A stretch of DNA of 64,000 nt, from the NCBI RefSeq assembly GCF_900182595.1, contig NZ_FXTN01000008.1, positions 186,001-250,000 on the forward strand. The letters are read 5' to 3'. Source of the DNA: Pedobacter westerhofensis. Its GTDB lineage: Bacteria; Bacteroidota; Bacteroidia; Sphingobacteriales; Sphingobacteriaceae. Position numbers and translations under genes: made by a program. Under the pieces are notes generated by a model. It had not been told where the DNA came from, did no database searches, and saw nothing but the letters and a program-made list of their open reading frames with translations. Below are positions 46,114 through 53,548 of the stretch, piece after piece (the first letter of the stretch is position 1; each line of letters starts with the position of its first letter).

Positions 46114-46128
46114 AAACCAATTTGCGGA

Positions 46129-46160
46129 TAAAAGAAAAGAGGGGACATCTGCCCCCTCTT
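46129..46160 (-). promoter_or_regulatory. Attenuator-like hairpin in the rimP-nusA-infB leader
   Basis: On the minus strand an 8-bp stem (AAGAGGGG / CCCCTCTT, 8-nt loop) is followed by TTCTTTTATC, 16 nt before the rimP ATG and about 13 nt after the expected transcription start. Both neighbours are divergent, so it cannot be a normal end-of-gene terminator. See findings. Confidence 0.6.
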
Positions 46161-46176
46161 ACCTTCTATTTCAGTG

Positions 46177-46184
46177 CAAATGTA
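46177..46184 (-). promoter_or_regulatory. -7 promoter box of rimP-nusA-infB
   Basis: TACATTTG on the minus strand (exact consensus), placing the start near 46173 and the hairpin within the leader. The -33 element is weak. Confidence 0.5.
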
Positions 46185-46359
46185 AGAATTTTATTTCAAA
46201 AATAAAAACGCATTTTATATCCGTAAGTCATCACTAGTGTATTCACTAATTTACACATTCATTTCTAAATTTTGATAAATGGCAATAAAATTTTTTCACA
46301 GGATCAAAAAACGTAAAATAAAGCCAAAAGTTAATTTTAAATATATTAAATTAACTTTA

Positions 46360-46367
46360 TATGTTTG
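46360..46367 (+). promoter_or_regulatory. -7 promoter box of the Rpn gene
   Basis: TATGTTTG (exact consensus) 22 nt before the ATG at 46390; it supports that start over the longer frame from 46279. Confidence 0.45.
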
Positions 46368-46389
46368 TTTCGTAATAGATGAGCAACAT

Positions 46390-47376
46390 ATGATACAATC
46401 AGCAACACGTTTTATTGATCCGTTAAGCGACTTTGGATTTAAACATATATTTGGTTCTGACTCAAATAAGGAAATACTGATTAACTTTCTAAACCAATTA
46501 TTCAACGGTCAAAAGGAAATTAAAGATCTGACCTATAGTCCTACTGAACATGGGGGAGACCTCAAAGATTCGAAGAGAGTATTCTTTGACTTTCTCTGTA
46601 CTGGACACCAGGGTGAACAATTCATCATTGAAATGCAAAGGGGAGAACAAAAAAACTTTCGTGACCGGGCAGTATTTTACACCTCCAGATTAATCAATGA
46701 ACAGTTGCCGAGAGGGAGCAACCATTGGAATATTGATTTGAAGGAAGTCTTTCTGGTTGCTATTCTTGGTTTCAATTTTAAAGACAGCAATCCAGACCAA
46801 TACCTGCATGATATAGCATTAACCAACACTCACACCGGAGAAATTTTTTACCACAAGTTGAACTACAAATTTCTGGAATTACCTAAACTTGTAAAGACAG
46901 AAACCGAACTGGAAACAGATCTTGACCGTTGGCTGTTTCTTTTGAAACACATGGCAGATCTTAAAAAAGAACCTGTTGGGTTGGATGATGGCATTTTTAA
47001 AAAAGTATTTAAGATCGCTGAAATTAGCAATTTAACAAGGGAGGAAAAAGAAATGTATGATTCAAATTTAAAAGCTCAGTGGGATTATGAAAACTCCATT
47101 GCATATGCAAAGGAGAGAGCTGCAGAAGAAGGGCGAAAAGAAGGCCTTCAAAAAGGTATCGAGGAAGGCATTGCGAAAGGCATTGAGCAGGGCATTGAGA
47201 AAGGATTGGAGCAAGGATTGGAGCGAGGATTAGAGCAAGGATTAGAGAAAGGATTAGAGGAAGGCCAGCACAAAAAATCCATGGAAATTGCTATCCGGAT
47301 GAGAAAGGAAAAGATGCCCCTCGATATGATCGCAAGACTCACGAACCTCTCATTTTCAGAAATAGAGAAACTTTAA
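46390..47376 (+). CDS. Rpn family nuclease (recombination-promoting nuclease / PD-(D/E)XK transposase-like)
   Basis: 328 residues from ATG 46390, where RFIDPLSDFGFKHIFGSDSN opens the family; the extra 37 residues of the longer frame are basic and unlike it. PD-(D/E)XK nuclease residues: Asp67 in FFDFLC, Glu81 and Gln83 in IIEMQ. After the nuclease core comes NLTREEKEMYDSNLKAQWDY and a tail of ten four-residue G-[LI]-x-x repeats. Rpn proteins are DNA nucleases and antiphage toxins whose C-terminal part is made separately as an antitoxin from an internal start. A strong internal ribosome binding site is present here (see next entry). Divergent from rimP. Confidence 0.9.
   Translation: MIQSATRFIDPLSDFGFKHIFGSDSNKEILINFLNQLFNGQKEIKDLTYSPTEHGGDLKDSKRVFFDFLCTGHQGEQFIIEMQRGEQKNFRDRAVFYTSRLINEQLPRGSNHWNIDLKEVFLVAILGFNFKDSNPDQYLHDIALTNTHTGEIFYHKLNYKFLELPKLVKTETELETDLDRWLFLLKHMADLKKEPVGLDDGIFKKVFKIAEISNLTREEKEMYDSNLKAQWDYENSIAYAKERAAEEGRKEGLQKGIEEGIAKGIEQGIEKGLEQGLERGLEQGLEKGLEEGQHKKSMEIAIRMRKEKMPLDMIARLTNLSFSEIEKL
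47053..47376 (+). CDS. Predicted internal small protein RpnS (antitoxin) within the Rpn gene
   Basis: In frame with the Rpn gene, an ATG at 47053 (codon 222) is preceded by AAGGGAGG at 47037-47044, an 8-nt spacing, the best Shine-Dalgarno match seen in the window, in an organism group that seldom uses one. It would make a 107-residue C-terminal protein (EMYDSNLKAQWDYENS and the repeats), the position expected for RpnS. Caution: the bases encode the conserved T-R-E-E-K-E, so the match may come from codon choice. Confidence 0.5.
   Translation: MYDSNLKAQWDYENSIAYAKERAAEEGRKEGLQKGIEEGIAKGIEQGIEKGLEQGLERGLEQGLEKGLEEGQHKKSMEIAIRMRKEKMPLDMIARLTNLSFSEIEKL
47143..47262 (+). repeat. Ten 12-nt tandem repeats in the Rpn C-terminus
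   Basis: Ten units of Gly-(Leu/Ile)-X-X, four residues each (GLQK, GIEE, GIAK, GIEQ, GIEK, GLEQ, GLER, GLEQ, GLEK, GLEE). The later units are close to identical DNA, so they are prone to change in copy number while staying in frame. Confidence 0.9.
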
Positions 47377-47430
47377 CCGTTGTATATGTGATTGCTAACG
47401 AGACAGATAACCAGACATATGTACCAGGAC

Positions 47431-47865
47431 TTAGCGTTTGAGTATAACTTCCTGCGGTTTCACCTTATGATCTAGTTTTCCGGTCAGCATCATGCCCGCA
47501 TTACCAAATTTTGCGTTCAGGAAAGATATCACCAGATAACTTTTTCCTTTGGCAAATGAAACATGCGGATGAAAGACGATGACGCTGTCTCCAACAACCA
47601 CCTTACCTGCAAAAGACTGTTCTACACCAGTCGAATCATCTTCAGAAGGCAATTCTAAAACAGAGATAATATCTGAATATGCGGTATCAATATTTGGGGT
47701 ATTTTTAAGCTGGTATAATCCGGCAGGGTCAACCCCTGTAAAAACCAGTGCATCACTGTCTGGCGAAAATCTGATCATTACTGGCTTATTATTTGCAGGC
47801 GAACAGGAAATCAAACACACCATTATTGTGAATACCAGCGGTAATATTATCAGGTATTTATACAT
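47431..47865 (-). CDS. Putative lipoprotein of unknown function
   Basis: 144 residues with a lipoprotein signal (LVFTIMVCLISC) and a beta-rich mature domain (VMIRFSPDSDALVFTGVDP, AGKVVVGDSVIVFHP, KGKSYLVISFLNAKFG). It resembles Ig-like or bacterial beta-sandwich domains only in general pattern, and I do not recognise a family. Single gene on the minus strand, divergent from the holin-like gene 18 nt away. Confidence 0.65.
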   Translation of the reverse strand: MYKYLIILPLVFTIMVCLISCSPANNKPVMIRFSPDSDALVFTGVDPAGLYQLKNTPNIDTAYSDIISVLELPSEDDSTGVEQSFAGKVVVGDSVIVFHPHVSFAKGKSYLVISFLNAKFGNAGMMLTGKLDHKVKPQEVILKR

Positions 47866-47883
47866 GCTATAAAACTAAACATT

Positions 47884-48228
47884 ATGAGGTTTATTATTGA
47901 AATTTTATTGATGGGATTGGCAATGCTGCTGGGCTCATATCTTGTCCCTGGCGTGCATATAGCGGGATTTGGAACAGCTATTATTGCAGCAGTCCTGATT
48001 GCACTGGCTAATGCTACCATAGGAATGATACTTCGGCTGCTGACATTTCCGATTAATTTCCTAACCCTAGGGCTGATGTCTTTTATTATTACCGTATTAA
48101 TGATCCTTTTAGTAGACAGTATAATGACAGGGTTCAATACCAGCGGATTCTTTGCAGCAGCATTTTTAGCAATAGTAGTGGCCTTGATCAAAGCCGTCTT
48201 CGGAGCTATTGCAGGAAGCGATGATTAA
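47884..48228 (+). CDS. Phage-holin-family (YvlD-like) membrane protein
   Basis: 114 residues with four hydrophobic helices (ILLMGLAMLLGSYLV, AIIAAVLIALANATIGMIL, FITTVLMILLVD-type and AAAFLAIVVALIKAVFGAI) and the conserved LVPGVHIAGFGTAI and LTFPINFLTLG motifs of the PF04020 / YvlD group. Despite the name these are usually chromosomal envelope-stress proteins, not lysis holins. No phage genes lie near. Confidence 0.85.
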   Translation: MRFIIEILLMGLAMLLGSYLVPGVHIAGFGTAIIAAVLIALANATIGMILRLLTFPINFLTLGLMSFIITVLMILLVDSIMTGFNTSGFFAAAFLAIVVALIKAVFGAIAGSDD

Positions 48229-48273
48229 ACAATTCACAAACCAGCTCTCCAATATAACTTCAAGGGACTATGC

Positions 48274-48408
48274 CCGGAGTTTGCCCTGGACAAGAGCACC
48301 ACTACTGCACTACCACTGCACTACAAGAGCACCATTTCCCCAGTAATCAGTGCTCTTGTAGTGCGGCTGTAATCCTCCCGGGGTGCTATCACTCAAAGCA
48401 AGCTCCGG
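48274..48408. repeat. Nested inverted and direct repeats between convergent genes
   Basis: A perfect 15-bp inverted pair (GCACTACAAGAGCAC at 48318-48332 and its complement at 48350-48364, 17-nt loop) lies inside an outer pair (CCGGAGTTTG at 48274-48283 and CAAGCTCCGG at 48399-48408). ACAAGAGCACC also occurs twice in direct order at the left. No T run follows. It may be a dispersed or degenerate mobile repeat or an unusual terminator. Confidence 0.55.
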
Positions 48409-48441
48409 ACAAAAGCAAAATGAACTACGCGCATGACTGAT

Positions 48442-49581
48442 CTATCTGAGTATTTCCCTCGAAATCACCAGTTGCTGAATCTCGGAAGTACCTTCATAGA
48501 TCTGGGTAATCTTGGCATCCCGCATTAAGCGCTCCACATGATACTCTTTCACGAAACCATATCCGCCATGAACCTGGACAGCCTCAACTGTCACATCCAT
48601 CGCAACCTTGGAAGCATATAGTTTTGCCATAGAACCCGCAAGCGTGTAAGAAAGCCCCTGATCCTTTAACCAGGCAGCCTTGTAAACCAGCATTCTTGCA
48701 GCTTCAATCTGCGTAGCCATATCTGCAAGTTTAAAAGCAATGACCTGATGATCAGAAATCGGTTTACCAAAAGATTTCCTCTGCTTAGCATAAGCCAGTG
48801 CAAGTTCATATGCTCCGGCTGCAATACCCAGGGCTTGTGCGGCTATACCAATCCGTCCGCCTTCCAGCGTTTTCATCGCAAACTTAAAGCCGAAGCCATC
48901 TTCGCCGATCCTGTTTTCTTTTGGGACTTTCACATCGTCAAACATCAGGGAGTGCGTATCTGATCCGCGTATGCCCATTTTATTTTCTTTGGGACCTACA
49001 CTAAAACCTTCCATCCCTTTTTCTACGATGAAAGCATTGATTCCTTTATGTTTGAGTTCGGGATGAGTTTGAGCAATCACAAGGTATGTAGAGGCTGTGC
49101 CACCATTGGTGATCCAGTTCTTTGTTCCGTTTAACAGATAATAATCGCCCTTATCCTCAGCTGTAGTATGCTGTGAAGTAGCATCGGAGCCAGCTTCTGG
49201 CTCTGAAAGACAAAACGCACCAATTTGCTGTCCTGATGCCAGGGGCACAAGATACTTCTCCTTTTGAAATTCGGAGCCGTAAGCTTCCAGTCCGTAACAA
49301 ACAAGTGAGTTATTTACAGAGACCACCACTGAAGCTGATGCATCGATTTTGGAAAGCTCTTCCATTACCAGCACATAAGACAAAGCATCAAGCCCGCTTC
49401 CGCCATATTGCTCCGAGACCATCATCCCTAAGAAGCCGAGTTCTCCCAGTTTCGCCACCTGCTCGGCAGGAAACTTTTGTTTCTCATCCCTTTCGATCAC
49501 ACCGGGCTTTAGCTCATGCTCTGCAAAGTCCCGGGCAGCCTGCCGGATCATCAATTGTTCTTCACTTAATTGAAATAGCAT
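48442..49581 (-). CDS. Acyl-CoA dehydrogenase
   Basis: FAD enzyme that makes the first double bond in beta-oxidation (acyl-CoA to enoyl-CoA). 379 residues from the chosen ATG at 49581 (MLFQLSEEQLMIRQAARDFA); the frame is open to 49629. Motifs: SEPEAGSDAT and WITNGGTAS (FAD/substrate), RIGIAAQALG, and the catalytic glutamate in QIYEGTSEIQ near the end. Most like short-chain (butyryl) enzymes. Monocistronic. Confidence 0.95.
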   Translation of the reverse strand: MLFQLSEEQLMIRQAARDFAEHELKPGVIERDEKQKFPAEQVAKLGELGFLGMMVSEQYGGSGLDALSYVLVMEELSKIDASASVVVSVNNSLVCYGLEAYGSEFQKEKYLVPLASGQQIGAFCLSEPEAGSDATSQHTTAEDKGDYYLLNGTKNWITNGGTASTYLVIAQTHPELKHKGINAFIVEKGMEGFSVGPKENKMGIRGSDTHSLMFDDVKVPKENRIGEDGFGFKFAMKTLEGGRIGIAAQALGIAAGAYELALAYAKQRKSFGKPISDHQVIAFKLADMATQIEAARMLVYKAAWLKDQGLSYTLAGSMAKLYASKVAMDVTVEAVQVHGGYGFVKEYHVERLMRDAKITQIYEGTSEIQQLVISREILR

Positions 49582-49611
49582 AATAATTATATCTAGCAAA
49601 ATACATTTGAC

Positions 49612-49619
49612 CAAATTTA
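49612..49619 (-). promoter_or_regulatory. -7 promoter box of the acyl-CoA dehydrogenase gene
   Basis: TAAATTTG on the minus strand (exact consensus), 30 nt before the ATG at 49581, which supports that start. -33 not clear. Confidence 0.45.
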
Positions 49620-49696
49620 GTATTTCCATTCGGAATTACTATGGTTGCATAGTATTTTTACTGCAAGCTTATTATACCCCAAGAATAAATTAAGAT

Positions 49697-50047
49697 TTAC
49701 TTCAGAAGACGATTGTTGTCATCCGGGAATACCAGGATTGGGTTGTACTTTTTAGCTTCCTCTACAGGCAATGAGCCATAAGACATAATAATTAATATAT
49801 CACCAACCTGCACAAGCCTGGCTGTTGCACCGTTAAGACATACAGTTCCGGTACCACGTTCACCTTTGATCACATACGTCTCAAACCGGGCACCATTATT
49901 ATTATTAACAATCTGCACCTTTTCATTGGCAATGATCTGGGCCGCATCCATCAGGTCTTCATCGATAGTAATACTGCCTACATAATTCAATTCAGCCTGT
50001 GTTACCCTAACACGGTGTATTTTCGATTTTAATATCTCGATAATCAT
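49697..50047 (-). CDS. panD: Aspartate 1-decarboxylase
   Basis: Pyruvoyl enzyme that makes beta-alanine for pantothenate from aspartate. 116 residues; self-cleavage falls at Gly24-Ser25 in NYVGSI, and the Tyr and Asn loop NGATARLVQ is present. It lies next to panC on the same strand, so two steps of CoA precursor synthesis are together. An exact -7 box ends 4 nt before the ATG, so panD may be leaderless with its own start. Confidence 0.96.
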   Translation of the reverse strand: MIIEILKSKIHRVRVTQAELNYVGSITIDEDLMDAAQIIANEKVQIVNNNNGARFETYVIKGERGTGTVCLNGATARLVQVGDILIIMSYGSLPVEEAKKYNPILVFPDDNNRLLK

Positions 50048-50051
50048 GAGG

Positions 50052-50059
50052 CAAAGTTA
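50052..50059 (-). promoter_or_regulatory. -7 promoter box of panD, possibly leaderless
   Basis: TAACTTTG ends 4 nt before the panD ATG on the minus strand. The box lies in the 44-nt gap after panC; no clear -33 TTG. Confidence 0.5.
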
Positions 50060-50091
50060 GATAAAGTTTGTTTGATTTATTCTAAATGATG

Positions 50092-50931
50092 TCAGTTAAG
50101 GATCATGTTATCAATCAGGCGGGTTTCACCTACCTTGGCAGCAACCAGGGCAACCAGCTGTTTCGAATCCTTTTCGCATTCAGGAAGAAGGGTTTCTGTA
50201 TCGGCTATTGTAAAGTAATCAAGTGTAACTCCTTCGGTCGCATTGATCATCTGCTTAGCCTGATCAAGAAGATCATCGATGCTGTCAGTAGCAAAATGAT
50301 CTGTTACATACTGTAGCGCGCGACTAAGAACGAGTGCATTCTTTCTGTCGGCAGCCGATAAGTGGATATTCCTGGAGCTCATCGCCAGACCGTCTTCTTC
50401 CCTGATGATGGGGCAGGATATGATTTGTAAGCCAAGGCCAAAATACGCAACCATATTACGGATCATCAGCACCTGCTGAAAGTCCTTCTGGCCAAAAAAG
50501 GCAAGATCCGGATCAACGGCATCAAAAAGTTTTTTAACAATCTGCGTTACTCCCTGATAATGTCCTTTTCTAAATTCACCTTCCAGCACAAATTCTGCGC
50601 TGCCCAGATCAATATGCCATTGCTCCGGCACGGGATACATTTCCTTTACCGAAGGCATAAATACATAGTCACATCCCGCTTCCTGTAACATTTCAATATC
50701 ATGTTCTAAGGGACGGGGGTATTTCTCAAGGTCTTTAGGGTCGGTAAATTGAGTGGGGTTCACAAAAATACTACATACTACTATATCTGCATTTTGCTGA
50801 GCGATCTTAATCAGAGAGACGTGTCCTTTGTGCAAAGCGCCCATTGTGGGCACCAAGGCAATCTTTTGTTTAGCCAATTTACTTGGCTGCAGCAGCATTT
50901 TTAATGCTGCTATCGTATTTATAACTTCCAA
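50092..50931 (-). CDS. panC: Pantoate-beta-alanine ligase (pantothenate synthetase)
   Basis: Joins pantoate and beta-alanine with ATP. Motifs VPTMGALHKGH (ATP site), FVNPTQF, FGQKDFQQ and IIREEDGLAMSSRN are intact; 279 residues. No ATG begins the gene: TTG codons at 50958 and 50931 are in frame. I choose 50931, which gives MEVINTIAALK, the family N-terminus. It lies just before panD in the same direction. Confidence 0.93.
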   Translation of the reverse strand: MEVINTIAALKMLLQPSKLAKQKIALVPTMGALHKGHVSLIKIAQQNADIVVCSIFVNPTQFTDPKDLEKYPRPLEHDIEMLQEAGCDYVFMPSVKEMYPVPEQWHIDLGSAEFVLEGEFRKGHYQGVTQIVKKLFDAVDPDLAFFGQKDFQQVLMIRNMVAYFGLGLQIISCPIIREEDGLAMSSRNIHLSAADRKNALVLSRALQYVTDHFATDSIDDLLDQAKQMINATEGVTLDYFTIADTETLLPECEKDSKQLVALVAAKVGETRLIDNMILN

Positions 50932-51001
50932 ACCGAGCTTTAATATTTCCGTGTGCAATTTGGGTATTTATATAATACCAACAAAACATCGGGCCAAGAT
51001 A

Positions 51002-51032
51002 TTGATAAATTTGAATAAATTGCTTACCTTTG
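51002..51032 (+). promoter_or_regulatory. Promoter of the glycogen-synthase-like gene
   Basis: TTG (51002-51004), a 20-nt spacer and TACCTTTG (51025-51032), an exact -7 box, 45 nt before the ATG. Confidence 0.72.
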
Positions 51033-51076
51033 CCCCTTGATTATCTTTTCTTTAACATAAATATTTATTCACAAAT

Positions 51077-51907
51077 ATGGAGATGGCAAAAACGAAGCTA
51101 CTGATTGTTACACACGAGATGTCGCCTTTCCTCGAACTTACCAAAATTTCAGAGATTACCCGTCAGTTACCACAGGCAATGCAGGAAAAAGGATTTGAGA
51201 TCCGCATTCTGATGCCAAGGTTCGGCAATATTAATGAAAGAAGGAACAGATTACACGAAGTAATTCGTTTATCGGGGATGAACATCATGATTGATGATAA
51301 TGACAACCCTCTGATTATCAAGGTCGCGTCAATCCCAGCAGCACGTATGCAGGTTTACTTTCTGGACAATGAAGATTATTTCCAGCGTAAGCACGTATTC
51401 AGAGATAAGGAAAGTAAGTTTTATGCAGACAACGACGAAAGAACAATCTTCTTTTGCAAAGGTGCACTGGAAACTGTTAAAAAACTAGGCTGGGCACCGG
51501 ATATTGTGCATTGTCATGGATGGATGACCTCTCTGGTTCCTGTATACATCAAGACCTCTTATAAAAACGATCCGACTTTCAAAAACTCTAAGGTAGTTTA
51601 CTCAGTTTATGAGAGTTGCTTTACCGAAACTTTAAATGAAGACCTGCACAAAAAGGCCGTGATGAACAACATGACCGCAGAAGACACTAAAGTATTCGAA
51701 AACCCAACTTCCAGTACCTTACACATTGGTGCGATAACTTACTCTGACGCAGTAGTTTTAGCGGATGAAAACATTGAAGACAATGTGTTAAAATTTGTTA
51801 AAGATTCTAATAAACCAACTTTAGCTTTTAATTTAACCGAAAATTTCGAGAACTTCTATTCGTTGTACGAAGAGATCTCGAGTGAAGAATTGGTTTCAAT
51901 CGCATAA
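51077..51907 (+). CDS. Glycogen-synthase N-domain-like protein, probable pseudoenzyme
   Basis: 276 residues that align over their length with only the N-terminal half of GT5 glycogen/starch synthase (LLIVTHEMSPF, IRILMPRFG, DIVHCHGW). The donor-binding K-T-G-G-L near the start is replaced by E-L-T-K-I, the HxHDW motif is HCHGW, and the whole C-terminal ADP-glucose-binding domain is missing. It is therefore unlikely to make glycogen; a binding or regulatory role fits better. The ATG at 51083 is an alternative start. It is followed 23 nt later by a DUF4270 lipoprotein, probably co-transcribed. Confidence 0.85.
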   Translation: MEMAKTKLLIVTHEMSPFLELTKISEITRQLPQAMQEKGFEIRILMPRFGNINERRNRLHEVIRLSGMNIMIDDNDNPLIIKVASIPAARMQVYFLDNEDYFQRKHVFRDKESKFYADNDERTIFFCKGALETVKKLGWAPDIVHCHGWMTSLVPVYIKTSYKNDPTFKNSKVVYSVYESCFTETLNEDLHKKAVMNNMTAEDTKVFENPTSSTLHIGAITYSDAVVLADENIEDNVLKFVKDSNKPTLAFNLTENFENFYSLYEEISSEELVSIA

Positions 51908-51930
51908 ACTCAGGTATTATTAAATTAAAT

Positions 51931-53475
51931 ATGAAATTTTCAAAACTAGACTTATTGACCCTGTTGATAAGTCTTTTTCTTTTTTCGTCTTGTAAAGACT
52001 CAAGCAGCATCGGATTAGATGTAGATGGTACTACTGCCATTACAGGAACACTTCTTGATACGGTTACTGTAACATCCAGAACTGTTAAAGACGATCCTAC
52101 ACAAACTTTTTACGGAGCAGGCTCAACTGCCAATCCAACGAGATACCCTCTTGGAATGATGACGGATGCCATCTTCGGAAAAACCACGGCAAGCCTTGCT
52201 ATGTCGGTAAACCTTCCTTCTTCTACTGCCACCAGTTTTAGTACTACTCCTGTAACTATTGATTCGGCAGTGCTGGTACTGGCATTTTCAACAGACTCTG
52301 TCTACGCCAGAAGACGAGAATTTTATGGGGACAGCACAGCTAATTATAATATCACCGTGAGCCAGCTTGCAGAAAACCTGTCTACACAAGGTTCATGGTT
52401 AAGCACTAAAACTTATGCGGCAGGAGATGTACTCGGTACATATTCTGGTATACTAAAACCAAACACCAAAGGTAAAGTAACTACAATTGTTACTGGTGGC
52501 GCTGATACGCTGATTAAAACAGTTCCGCAGATCAGGATTAAGCTGAGCGCGGATCTTATTAAAACCAAAATAGCAATGCTGGATTCGCTGAGCCTTACCA
52601 CAGATGCAAAATTCAATGCCGCATTCAGGGGATTAAAAGTGACAGCAACAACAACTGGTAACGGCAGTATGATGTTCCTGGATTTTGCGAGCGGTACATC
52701 TAACCTCGAAGTTTATTATAAACAACAGAACGCAACGACCACAACCCAGATCGACACCATTTACAAAGCATTTGCAATCAGCACATCGGTTAATCCTGTG
52801 GCAGCGACAGTTGTACATGATTATGCCAATACTCCGGTTGCAACACAGATCAATACCCCAGGTGAATATCAGGTAACTTACCTGCAGGCCATGAATGGTA
52901 TCAGGACTAAAATTGCCTTTCCTGGTTTAAAAAATCTGGTTACAAACCTGGGATCTAAAATAGTGATCAACAAAGCAGAACTGGTGATTGACAGCAGTGA
53001 TCCTGCAGATTCTATTCCATTTAAAATACCACCACGCCTGGCGATGTACAGACTTGATATCGCTGGCCAGAGACAGAATATTGCAGATAATAATCCTTAT
53101 TCGTCATCCAATACATCCGGTGATCAGCGTGTCTCAACTTCAGGAGTTTCATTTGATGGTTTCTACAGGTTTATCAAAAGCGGATATCTTCAGAACAGCT
53201 ATTCCTTCAACATTACTAACTATGTTCAGGATTTAGTAGACGGAAAAACAATTGACTATGGAACTTATATTGCTCCTATTTCAACTATTGCTACCCCTGT
53301 ATCTTTTCTGAACAGCACAGGACAGCTTACTGCAGCAGCTTCAGCACCTGCATTAGCAAACTATGCTTATCCAACTCAAACCTCAGCAGGAAGGGTTGTC
53401 ATCGGATCTTTCAATAATACCAATAACAGGAAGATCAGGCTAAACATTTATTACGTAAAAACAGGCACGAAATAA
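51931..53475 (+). CDS. DUF4270 family lipoprotein
   Basis: 514 residues: lipoprotein signal (LLISLFLFSSC), then a long beta-rich, Ser/Thr/Ala-rich exterior domain with the family region VTVTSRTVKDDPTQTFYG and LGMMTDAIFGKTTASLA. DUF4270 proteins are confined mostly to Bacteroidota, are outer-membrane anchored and have no known function. It lies 23 nt after the glycogen-synthase-like gene, a pairing I believe recurs in the phylum, and ends at a bidirectional terminator. Confidence 0.85.
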   Translation: MKFSKLDLLTLLISLFLFSSCKDSSSIGLDVDGTTAITGTLLDTVTVTSRTVKDDPTQTFYGAGSTANPTRYPLGMMTDAIFGKTTASLAMSVNLPSSTATSFSTTPVTIDSAVLVLAFSTDSVYARRREFYGDSTANYNITVSQLAENLSTQGSWLSTKTYAAGDVLGTYSGILKPNTKGKVTTIVTGGADTLIKTVPQIRIKLSADLIKTKIAMLDSLSLTTDAKFNAAFRGLKVTATTTGNGSMMFLDFASGTSNLEVYYKQQNATTTTQIDTIYKAFAISTSVNPVAATVVHDYANTPVATQINTPGEYQVTYLQAMNGIRTKIAFPGLKNLVTNLGSKIVINKAELVIDSSDPADSIPFKIPPRLAMYRLDIAGQRQNIADNNPYSSSNTSGDQRVSTSGVSFDGFYRFIKSGYLQNSYSFNITNYVQDLVDGKTIDYGTYIAPISTIATPVSFLNSTGQLTAAASAPALANYAYPTQTSAGRVVIGSFNNTNNRKIRLNIYYVKTGTK

Positions 53476-53491
53476 CAAATCAAACATTACA

Positions 53492-53537
53492 AAACAGAAA
53501 AGGCCGCTTCAATTTAATTGAGCGGCCTTTTCTGTTT
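53492..53537. terminator. Bidirectional terminator between DUF4270 and ssb
   Basis: A 17-bp perfect stem (AAACAGAAAAGGCCGCT / AGCGGCCTTTTCTGTTT) with a 12-nt loop, between convergent genes. Confidence 0.9.
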
Positions 53538-53548
53538 GATATCCACTG

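Noticed and set aside
46279..46389. Upstream extension of the Rpn frame by 37 residues
   Set aside because: The extra residues do not fit the family, and the TATGTTTG box at 46360 would lie inside the coding region.
47143..47262. CRISPR-like short tandem repeats
   Set aside because: Contiguous 12-nt units without spacers, inside a coding frame; a protein repeat.
47884..48228. Phage holin indicating a prophage
   Set aside because: The YvlD group is chromosomal and no other phage gene is near.
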